DNA of 64,000 nt from Paracentrotus lividus (lineage: Eukaryota; Echinodermata; Echinoidea; Camarodonta; Echinidae), in assembly GCA_940671915.1 (NCBI GenBank), contig CALNVZ010003433.1:13471314-13535313 (forward strand), given 5' to 3'. A model generated the notes under the pieces. It was not told the DNA's origin. It saw only the letters and a program-made list of their open reading frames with translations, and did no database searches. Below are positions 38,337 to 50,300 of this stretch, piece after piece. Each line of letters begins with the position of its first letter. Position 1 is the stretch's first letter. The translations under genes and the position numbers were made by a program.

Positions 38337-41300
38337 GTCGTGATGATGATGATCAGTAAGATGAAAGAACTTCAAGAGATATTGCAGGGAGATCTCACTC
38401 TGAGTGAGAAGCAGCATCTTAGGAGAAGCATAGAGAGACAGAGGCTCGGAAAGAACAAGGAGATGCTGTCAAAGGTCAAGGTCATAGGGGTCACATGTGC
38501 GGCCTGTAGCTTCCCTTGCATCAAGAACCTGACCCTCCCGGTGAGATGATAAGAGTTGTAGAGCAATGATGATGGTAATAATGGTTATAATGATGGTGGT
38601 GGTAGTGATGAGTTTGGCAATGATGATAATGGTGGTGATATTGATGATAGGGTTGATAATGATGATGACAATGAAGGTGATGATGATGGTGGTGATGATG
38701 ATGAGGATGAAGGTGATGATGATGATCATGGTGATGATGATGAGGATGGTGGGGATGATGGTGATGATGATGATGATGATGATAATAATAATGATGATAA
38801 TGGTGGTGGTAGTGATGAGTTTGGCAAAGATGATAGTAATAATGATATGATGATGGTGATAATGAAGATGACATTGATTAGGAAGAAGAAGGTACTGATA
38901 ATATCGATGATGATGGTGGTGGTGGTGATGATGAAGATGAGGAAGAAGAAGAAGATGGTGATGATATTGTTGAAAGAGATGATGATAAATGTGTTGATGG
39001 TGATGATAGTGACAATGATGATGATGATGGTGAAGATAGCAATTATATTGATGATGATGATGATTAAGAAAAAGATGAAAATATTATTGAATGTCCACAC
39101 AGTTATTAATTTTAGGGGATCATCGAACTACCATTATCATGAATCTCTCTGTTGTTGTTCCCATCAGGTCGTCTTACTGGATGAATGCAGTCAGATGATG
39201 GAGCCGTCTTCCCTCCTCCCTATGGCTAGGTTTGGATGTGAGAAGCTGGTTCTAGTAGGAGATCCGCATCAGTTAGACCCTACAATACAGGGTTCGGAGT
39301 CGGCGCACAAATCAGGACTAGAACAAACTCTCTTTGATAGACTTACACTCATGGTAATAAGATATCTCAGATCTTGATTAATATTGTTCATAATGGAAGT
39401 AAATAGTAGTTACCCTAAAAAAAAAATTACAATTTTCAGCTGAAGTCAATATCTAATTGTGTCCCAGGCAGGATGCAGATAGCTTTCAAAGTTTCAGTCA
39501 GTTTAGTTTTTATTAATACTTTGCCTGCTTCCTTCGACTCAGTCACAATCCATTCACAACGGCTGAGGCGCATTTTATTCTGCTGTTTGGACACACAAAC
39601 AATAGAAGTGAATATGTTGTGTAGTGTGTGGTTCCACCTTTCATTGCATTGTATTCACTTACATTGTTTACATTGAAAATTTCTTGTAAAAATGGGAAAT
39701 TAAATGATCAATAGACAGGACGTGTCTTCAGAATGCGGCAGGTCAATTAAATGTGGCAGAGGAGGGATTATGTACTTGGGCATAGAGTTAAAAGGATGAT
39801 ACAGACAAATGCTAATACAAAAAAAATTGTTAATAACCAATGAAAAAATCTATTTCTTATTTTCTTGAAGACAAGTACAAATGCGTGAAATGGATTATTA
39901 GCTATAATGGAATTCTCTTGAAATAAAGAATTTTAGTGGTCATGAGAACTTTGTTATGAGGAAATTTGCTTGTATAATTTTTATCAATTTTAGGTGTTGT
40001 ATGCATTACTTTCATTGCAATGACGTTGTCAAAGCTCTCACTTTGAAATGTTTTTTTTTTTCTCATGAGATTTATTGGAAATTATGCTTTCAGGGCTACG
40101 ACCCCATCATGTTAAGAACACAGTATCGATGTCATCCCTGTATCAGTAGCCTAGCTAACAAGCTCTTTTACGATGGTCAGCTATTAGACGGTGTCATAGA
40201 GGAAGACAGGCCCCCTCTACTGGTAAGCATCTCATGACATACCTTTATACCTTGTCGTAAGTGTCTTAGTCTAGTGGTCGTATCACTTGACTGGGGATGC
40301 AAAGGTCGTGAGTTTGATTCCTGGCACTGGCACTTATGTCCACTCCACCCAGGTGGAAATGGGTACCCGGGAGGATAATTCTATATGGGCGCCTATAAAT
40401 GCAAGGCAGCCAGACAGTACAAGTATGGAATGAATCCTATGAAATAGTAAAGCGCTTTGAGCAGTTTAACTGGAAAAGCTTGAAATTAAATCCAGGGTTG
40501 AAGTTCATAGCAAAGCTATTGTCAGAGAATCTTTTCTTTTTTCTTATATGTATGAAATAAACCTTGAATTGATTATCTTTACTACAGCCCAACCTCCCAA
40601 CTCTGTGCTTCTTCAACATCTCTCATGGCCGAGAGATGAGTGCAAGGGATGGTAGCTTCCACAACGATCCAGAGGCTAGCTTTGTGGTGTTCCTCATCAG
40701 CAGCATGGTGGAGATGGGGATTTCCCCTCAAGATGTAGGGGTCATCACACTTTATAAGGCCCAGGTCAGCCGGATTAGGATGTTGCTGCAAACATCGAGG
40801 TAAAACGGGTTATACTGACGATGACAAAAAAATTTGAGAATACAGATAGTCATGACCACTTGTACAGCATTTGTGTCAAAATTGACAAACTGTTTTAATG
40901 ATGGGCTATTCCTGTGTCAGTGTAGTCATAATTGCATTTTATGAGGCCTATGTTGACAGGATCAGAATGATCAATGCTTGGAAATAATTTTAGATGTGTT
41001 CCAGCCTATCAACCATACAGCTATTCATTGAAGGTTGTAACTGTAATTGCGTCGTTGTATCTAAAAAGTGATTTCGTTCTTCTTTTCTTTTTTTCCCTTT
41101 TTTTTTGTGAAGTACAAAAAAAAGAGGGAGAAAAGTGTTGATCTGATCTTGATTTTTACACGTGTATTTTTGTCTTAAATTATTGTTTGATATCAATATA
41201 TTTCTTTGAATTTTTTTTTTTTTTTTTTTGTTGCTTGTTTTAAATTTATCTGCCAGTCATGACCCCCTGGTTCTTTAAAGTTCAAAGTTCAAAGTTTATT

Positions 41301-44300
41301 TTCCACATTTTCATAAAAACACGTTAAAAGCATACAATTGAAATACACGTACATATAAAACATGATGTCATACGATAACATATTATACAAAAAGTACAAA
41401 ACAATTAAAAGCATATAAAAATGTGGTGGGATCAAAAGAAGTTACCGGTAATAGAAACTTAATAGATTGATCCCATTGTAAATATACATACCTTTATCAA
41501 AGGTATAATGCGCTATGGCCCGTTTCACGGTTAGGCGCCACTTTTCGTCAACCTAGGCATCAAAATTTCAAATTTGATTTGAAATATCAAGGAGCATAAT
41601 TTATCAATCTTGGGAATGTGAATTTACAAGTAAATGTGATGACAGAGCTTAATCATTGCCCCAATCCCCTATGTTATCATAGACACTGTGGAGATTAAGG
41701 ATATTTAAAGAAAAAACGATATTTCTATCACACAGGCATAACTTATCGTTCCATGTCTACTACAAATATTTTCACATGTTTACATGATAGAGGGTTATTC
41801 AAGGAAACTCTGTTCCAAATTTTATGCTTTTCTATGCATTTTTCGTTAAAATATAAAGAAATTTAGTGGGAAAAAGGAATACAGGAATGAATATGACATA
41901 AGAAAGTTTGTCTCAATTTAAACTTCCTTGTTGATGTATAGTATTATTTCATAGAGACAATGACCATGGTGGGGGACATCTACATCTGTAATAGTAACAT
42001 TGCTAATGTCTGACCTTTTATTTTAAAATCTGGAACAGTAGGTGGTGGTGGATGTGACAAAGCTAAATGTGAACGGACATTTCAAATTTTGACCAATGAT
42101 AAATAAATAATAAACAGATGGGAACCTATAATTACATTTTTTACAGTTGGCAAAATATAATTTTCACTCACAACAGGAGTCGATTATCCCATATATTTCA
42201 TTTTTTCACAGTTACTGCTAACTGACATAGTGGATGTGACATTTTTCATGTGAACGGAACATGGTCTTTCTTGTTTTCTTCAAAGATTTTCAATTTAATT
42301 GCGTAGAAATACCACTTGGTGTACAGATATTTACAGAACACAAATAACTGCTCATAATTTCAGCATTCCGTAAAGTTATGAGTGCCTAAAAGGCATTGTG
42401 GGTGGATGTGACAAAATCAGATGTGAACGGACATTTTTCCATTTCCCACCTAAAGAGCCTAAAACTTCATGATGAGTAAAGATCTAGATACTGATCTAGT
42501 ACATAGAGTCAGTGGAGTATTCATAGCGAATATCATTTCAATTGGTAAGCAGAGTATTCTTTTTCAGAGCAGCATGGTGGATGTGACATGTGAACGGACA
42601 TATGGCATATATATTTTCATATTTATTGTAAATTTTAAGTAACATGAAAATCTCTTTTTCAGTCATAATTATCAACTAAATAAAGAAGATAAAATATCCT
42701 GTGACTCAAAGCTGATTACCTTTTTAATCTTGAGATAAATATGAAAATGCAAAACTGAAAAAATAGACTGGTGGATGTGACAAGTGTGAACGGACGTTTG
42801 TATCAAGAAGTTAAATAAAAACGTAACGTTGAAATTCCTAAATTTCTTCAAAAGATGTACAGGTTACCTTTCTTTATCAATATATGTGAAAACATCTGGA
42901 GTCACCAGAGCCAATTTTTTTTTTACAGCATTCCAAAATTTTGGTGGATGTTACGAAAAGTGTGAACGGAAACTTAAATCTTGTTTTTCAAATCGTTCTC
43001 ATGTCATCAGATTGGCACGAGTTTCAGTAAAACTTTCTACACTTGCTGTAGCAAACCTGTTCTGTACTCAGACACCATTTTCATTAGACAGCCCTTCAGT
43101 TTCTAAAGTACATGGCACTTGCATGTACATCCTTATATGTGAACGGACACTGTCACATCCACCAAGAGAATTTTGATGTGAAAAAAATTTATACAAAAGG
43201 TGGACAAAGTTTTTGAAACCTATTATGATTTATTACATCAACAAAACATTCAAACATATCAGTGCATTTAATTAATAGCTCAATGTTTTTAGGACCGGCA
43301 CAGTTTCAAAAAAGGGTATGTTTGCCAGGTTGACACCAGGTAGGTCCCATTTGGACACATCTCACCCTACTGAACAAAAATGCTTTGGAGTTAGATTTTC
43401 GTTATGCTATGGGAGGTAGAACCCACATAGGTCTAACATATGCATATGAAAACATTTCATTAATCTGCTCATATTTTATTTAGGGACCTCAAACCTGAAA
43501 AATATGAAAAGTGGCGCCTAACCGTGAAACGGGCCCTATATAAGAATTGCTATATTATTATTATTATTATTATTAAATCATATAATTCAATAAATGAAAT
43601 AAATGTAAACATTAAATGACATGGAATAAAGAAAAGAAAAGAAAACAAGCCTATGTGTCTATTCTATCTTTAACATTTAGTAAACCAAAATTAGATTTAC
43701 AAAGTTTTAAGTAGGTATGTTTTTAGCTTTCGTTTGAATATATTAGCGTGTTTTTCGCTGGAAGACGGAGGACCTAATCTAGAACGTTAGCAGTATGAAG
43801 GGCTTTATTTTCAAAATAGCTCAAACCCCAAACCCCTGCATACTGTTAGTACAGGAAAAAGAGTGTGTAAAACTGTTATTTACTAGAAACGACTGGCAAG
43901 CGTTTAAATTTCGAGATCACGTGTGCAAAATCGAGGGGTTTCCCCCAGTTCCAAGAGCCTAGCTCCCCGTTCTCAAATCTACAACGCTATTTTGGGGGAA
44001 ATGTACGTTCTCCTCAAATCTACAACGCAGGTTCTCAGCGGAGAACGTAGGGTCAGTTATCAGCCAACCAGCTAGCGCTTTTAATAGGAATGTATACAGG
44101 CGAGGTTTAGGGGCCGACAGGCATTCCTATTTTGATTTGACTTATCATAAAGGCTGGGCGGTAGGTTATTTTACGTTCTTTTCATATCAGCAATGCTTAA
44201 GGTCAGTTGTAATGCACATTGACGCATTTGACACAATAAAACCTTGGTATGAAAAAAAAAGGAACCATGTTTCCCCGGTATGACATCCTTTATGCAAGAT

Positions 44301-47300
44301 GACAAAAGCGGAGTTTGCGCATTTGATTGCATTCCGCATACTCCATCTTGTCTCTTATACAGTGCGTCCCAAGAAAGAGTAAACCCAACTTTTACAGCCT
44401 CATATTAAGATTGTATGTCTTATGTGTTTAATGATTAGGGATACATATTTATTTATTTTATTATAATGACGAAGAGTAAGGGAAAATACTTTGAAACTTT
44501 GAGACAGTTTATGAAAATTGTCGAGGAGACGTTTCGAAGACGTCTTGGAGACGGAATAAAGTATTGGAGTTTTTTTCACAAGCAACCCTGGCTTCTGAGC
44601 ATTCATTCTTCCATTGTTTCAGTCCTTCTGCGTGGGTCTATTCATAAGGAACAAAAATATTTTAAAAAAGACTAATTAATTGCAAGGGTTGCTTTTGCTC
44701 AAACTTGGTAATAAATTATAAAAAAAAAAAAAACTATTTTTGAAAGCCTAAGTGCTCAGTCATCTGGTACAACACAGTTATACGTTTGGTATAATAGAGT
44801 GACTCTTTATTATGAAATAAATATCAAAGTCATAAAACTCTTAACATTTCAATATGACAGAGGCTTTCAATTTTTTTTTCTGGGTGGCACTGTATATTAA
44901 AGCCCTATATACTGATTGAATCTATCTTGCAACAATGTACGTTACAATGTCTCACAAGCCAAAGATAACATGTGCAGTTACCATTGGAAACTTTTATTCA
45001 AAGTTATTGGAGAAGATAGAAAACGAGGATTTGCAGGTGTTTTGAAAAATAGTGCCCTTTTTCTGCTAACGTTCTAGATAAGGTCCTCCGTAGTCCAGCT
45101 AAAACACCCTATTATCTAGGCGGGGGGGGGGGGGGGGGGGGCCTTCCCAGGGCCCCCCCCCCTCGACGTTTCGCGCAATATGTTTGCAACGTGAAAAGTC
45201 TCCTGCATCTTTTAAGACCAAATTTGCGGTGCCCGGGTACCCGGTTTGTGAGTTACGCACCATTTTGTACATGTGCATCAGACCCAAAATTGCTCAAAAA
45301 CGTGATTTCATTGACAAAGTCGATACAAAATGTGTTTTCAGCTAAAATTCAGAAATGTGTGATTATTTTTGCTTTTACTGATTCAAATTACTTAATTTTA
45401 TGCTTTTTATGATTGTATAATTGTCCTCAACAAATTTCATAAAAAAAACAATGAAAATAAAAAGGTTGAAAAAACAAAGAAATACATAAGAAATTAAAAA
45501 ACCAATAAAATACAAAAGAAATTGATTGCGATACCAGATTTTTTTTCAAGTACAATTGATAGGAATGCTATAAAGAATATTCACACCAAAAATGAGCACA
45601 TTTGGAGCTTTATTTAGGGGGTTAGAGCAAAAAGTATGATTGCCATTATTAATTATGCATAAATTAGCATAATTAATTAAAAACAATTTTCATGAAAAAA
45701 ATAACTATGCAATTTAGTAGATTAGGTCACGGGCGACACGCGTGCCAATTTTCTGCGCGATCACGCGGTCGACGGCCGGCCATATCAACTCCCAAAATAC
45801 CCCGGCCTAGATAGGGTTAAGTGATTTGCTATCCCTTATTTCAGATGGTAAGGTATGCCATAAATCAGGTCCTTTGTATTTCATAATTGAACGTGAAAAA
45901 GAGGTGCGCCCGTAATTAATTCGATAATCATATTTATTTCTTGTATTATAATTATGCACTTCAAGATTCAGTAAAAACAAATTGTTAAATGATTCTGGTA
46001 AAAGATTTCTGTAGAAAGAAAACATAAAAATACCTAAATTGTATTTATACAGTGTGTTCCTAAAAAAAGGTAATCGACGTTCAAAGGTCAGTCATTTCAA
46101 AAGCATATGGTTTATTTTTGTGATTTGTTTACTAAAATACTAAGTAACTCATTAGCTTTAATTTGAGACATTGCTTACCTCCAAATTGTAATGGGTCACA
46201 GAGTTAGGGTCCTTTGAAGGTGATAGGTACAAAACCCATTTTTTTCCAAGTTTTTCGTTTTTTGGGGTATGAACCAACTTATAAAAATTTTGGTTTCATA
46301 GTTTTGGGGGGTTTTGTCACGCAAAGTTTCAATGAAATGCAATCTCATTTGTCAAAGGACCTATCTCACTGGCAATGACATGGGTTCCCGATTATGCATG
46401 AGTCTCTGGAGTCTCGGAGAGGTCGCCGCGACGTCTCTTGATTCTGCAAGAAGTCGCGAGAAAAATCAAACAAATGTCAAACATGTCCAATCTTTCAGTA
46501 GACTTCTTTAATACGTGAGCAAGTCTCTGTGAAATCTTTGCGGACGGTTGCTGCGACGTCCCTTAAGTATCCACGAAGTCGCAGAGACGTTGTTGAAACT
46601 TGCTAATGATTAAAAGGAATCGAACGGGCTAATAATTTTTACTTGCTGGCGTCTTAAAGAAGTCTACTAAAAGATTGAACATGTTTGACTTTTGTTCCAT
46701 TTTCCCTCGACGCCCTGAAGTCTCAGGAGACGTCACCATGACGTCTCCCCGACTCAAGAGACTCATAATTGCCAACCCCTCTCATTGACATTGAGATAGG
46801 TCCTTTGACAAATGAAATTGCATTTCATTGAAACTTTGTGTGACAAAACCCCCCAAAACTATGAAACCAAAAATTTATAAAAAATTGGTTTCATACCCTA
46901 AAAACAAAAAACTTGGAAAAAATGGGTTTTGTACCTATCACTTTCAAAGGACCCTAACTCTGTGACCCAGTACAGTATGGACGTAAGCAATGTCTCAAAT
47001 TAAAGCTGATGAGTTACTTAGTATTTTAGTAAACAAATCACAAAAATAAACCATATGCTTTTGAAATGACTGACCTTTGAACATCGATTACCTTTTTTTA
47101 GGAACACACTGTATAGTTCATAAATGGGAAGGATATTTAGGTTGAGTATGGGCTAAGAAAGAAGAATTTGTTATTATTCGGACTATTCTCTTTTGTAATT
47201 TTAATATTCTTTCCAAAAGATATTTATTGCAAGATCCCCAAATGATACAACTGAAATTCTGATAGGGTAAAATTAGTGTATTATAAAGTGTTAACAAAAT

Positions 47301-50300
47301 ATGTTTGGGTACAAATTCTTTAAGTCTGTGAATTACAACTATGTTTCTTGAAATCTTATTTAATACATTGTTGACATGACTTTTCCACTTCATTTCTTCA
47401 TCAATATAATTATACACCCAAAAATTTAATCAAATTTGAGTTAGCTTTATAAGATGTACATATATGAATTATCAATGGGTTGAGATTAAACATTAATGTT
47501 ACATGGACCTTGAAAGATGGGTGTGAGCTAAAGCAGTTTAGACTTTTGATGAGGGTGGACTAGGGGTACATCTATGAGGGGATTAACTTGAAGAGTGCAA
47601 GGTGGATCACGTTTAAAGGAGACCAGTCTCCCAAACTATTTTGCTATGTTTGATTGCAATTTTATACCACTAAGCATTACACTACTACAATGCAATTTGC
47701 ACTTATAAACCATGTGGTGAGCATATGGGTCTATTAAAAAATTTAGGGTAGAAATACCAGTGACATCCCTGTAATGGTGGTTTAGAATTTTATTTTTATT
47801 TTTTTTTTTTTACTGAAATGCGATCACACATTTTGATGTAATGCATTACTTGTTTGTAAGTTATTTCATGAAACAGTCATAGTCCAGTTTATAGAATTAT
47901 ATTTATTTTCTGCCTTACCATGCTAAATATTTACCACTGTTTCATGGAAACCACTTATGACAGGTAATAATTTTTTAGGTCAAATATTTGATGATTCTGA
48001 TACTCGAACCTTTTACCATATTGGAATATTCATTTCTTACTGAATGCCAAAACATAACAAATAGAAATTTTCAAATGACCCACCAGATTCTTCTCTACAG
48101 CATGTTACAAATATTGTGCCAATTTTTCTGAACAGATCCATATGCATTAAATTAATAGAACTGTGGGGCCTTGAACCACATATCCTGATGTTTACTGTTT
48201 CAAAACTCCGGTTACATTGTGAATTTTATTTTTTTTACAGTATTCAGTACTGTAGTAAGCTGAAAGCCATTCGGATATCCACTGTAGATGCTTTTCTAGG
48301 CGGAGAGAAGTTAATTGTATCATTTTCCTTGCATAAGGACTATAGAACTAACTGAACTGTTTCACTAAATTTTTTTGTTGACAGTACTCAGAACATTAGT
48401 GAACTGAAAGCCATTCAGATATCCACTGTAGATGCCTTCCAAGGCGGGGAGAAGTCTATCATCATCCTTTCTTGCGTAAGGACCCAACGAGTAGGATTCA
48501 TAGATTCAGACAAGTAAGTGTTAGCAGATAGCCTTGATCTGTCTCATATTATTATTTAGTAGAAGATATTAATTTGTTGCATTTTGTCTTATCTGATTTC
48601 ATGTTTTCTCCACGAAGCCTGTCTTATCTATAAGTTGTCCACTTTTACCGTTCTTGTCAAATTCTTAAGACTGTTAGACCCCTATCCATATGCCTTTCGG
48701 GGTCTTACCTACTTAATGGCCGAATCACACCAGTGTAACCGACTCCAAACTGACCACTAACTTGCCATTTGAGGTAATGTAATATTTTGTTTGTTTGGTG
48801 TTGGTTCAGGGTTGGTTTCATTGGTAGGCCATAATGTATTGGAATAATTCAGCACTACACAACAATGTACCTGTATTCTTTTCATTGGAGACAATCTTAC
48901 ATTGTATTGACTATCTTCAAGGCACATAGCTCGATATTATGTCTTTCAATTACAACCTTTATCACTGAATTAGACCAGTTCTTCCCATCACAAATGGATC
49001 AACGTTTCTTGAACAGATTTAAGACACTTCTTTTATTATTGTGTATTGACCTATGACCTTTACCACTGACCTTTTCAACAGACGAACCAATGTTGCACTG
49101 ACCAGATCTAAGAATCATCTGTTGATTGTAGGTGGAATGAAGATGCTGTCAGATAATCTTCTCTGGGGAGAGATCATCCATAAATGTCAAGGTAACATAG
49201 TCATTTAGTAGCAATAGTCATTGAAAACCTTAAATGGAAATTATTGTGCTGGTCATGACATTGAAATGTGGAAGACACTGTCTAAAAGTGATTTGGAAAT
49301 GTTGATAACAGTTCACCCTAGCATTATTTTGTGATGCAATGTTTTGGAATTGCCAAAATGATAAGAAATTAATCCAATTCAACTTTGAGTCACATGCACT
49401 TACACAGAAATGTATGTATGGGGCAACACAAAATGTTCGGGATCCAAACATATCAGCTGTTATGGTATATTTTGGGTCATATTATGACTACTAGGTCAAT
49501 CGAAGAGCAATGATTTATTGTGGAGCTTTTTATTATGATACTCTTCCAAAATATCATGAAAATAACAGGAAAGCTCACAATAATTTTCTTCATCTTTCCC
49601 ACACCTTCCCACTACACTAGATTCCCTTTAATTCTACAGTACAGTCCACTCCTGTTATAATGAGCATTGAAACAAGAAGGTTTTTGTAGTGAGGTGATAA
49701 CAAGGCAATTCTCTCAGTCCCAATCTAAAACCTGTAGAAATAAATGTGTTCAGTATAATTATGAGCACCACGTAATAATGGGAGTGGGCTGAATCATCTC
49801 AATATTGTCCACAAATTAAGTATAATAGATCTTTCAATACAAATGTTATTATAATCAAACACTTGAATAACTTTGATGTCAATGTGAATCAATCCGTTTT
49901 TTATCAAATTTTTTTACCCATCGGAATGAGAATTTGTTTAAATATAATGCCCAACTTTGACAAAAGGAAGCAAGTAATAAAAGTGACAATTCCTGTAAAA
50001 GAGCAAATGTATCTGTTATTTACATTGATGTCAATGTAATCTCACGATGCCTTATCTTAGATATCTCTAAGAAGAATAAATGCTTGTATCTGAAATTTGG
50101 CCAGGAAGGAATATGAAAACGTTAAAAATTGCTGCCACTTGTTTCCTTTGTCAAAGTAGGGCAGTATAGTCCACTCCTATTATAATGGGAAGTTTGGAAC
50201 CGAGTCACTTGCCTTGGTACAACAAAATCTGGTTAAATCAAATAACTAATACATAATGTAGGTTTGCTCAAATTGGAATTGGGTGAACTGTCTCATTTTA

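Noticed and set aside
38223-38400. Poly-Met frame upstream of the exon 19 copy as an alternative start
   Set aside because: A GAT repeat artefact; no conserved N-terminus, and the helicase would lack the Walker A motif.
38031-39100. Met-, His- and Ile-rich open frames on both strands
   Set aside because: Produced by GAT/ATC triplet repeats in intron 19; the only real coding parts are exon 19 and its duplicate.
42048-43164. Regularly spaced motif considered as a CRISPR-like array
   Set aside because: The spacing is ~180 bp, the DNA is eukaryotic, the motif is bipartite and degenerate, and the whole lies inside a TIR element.
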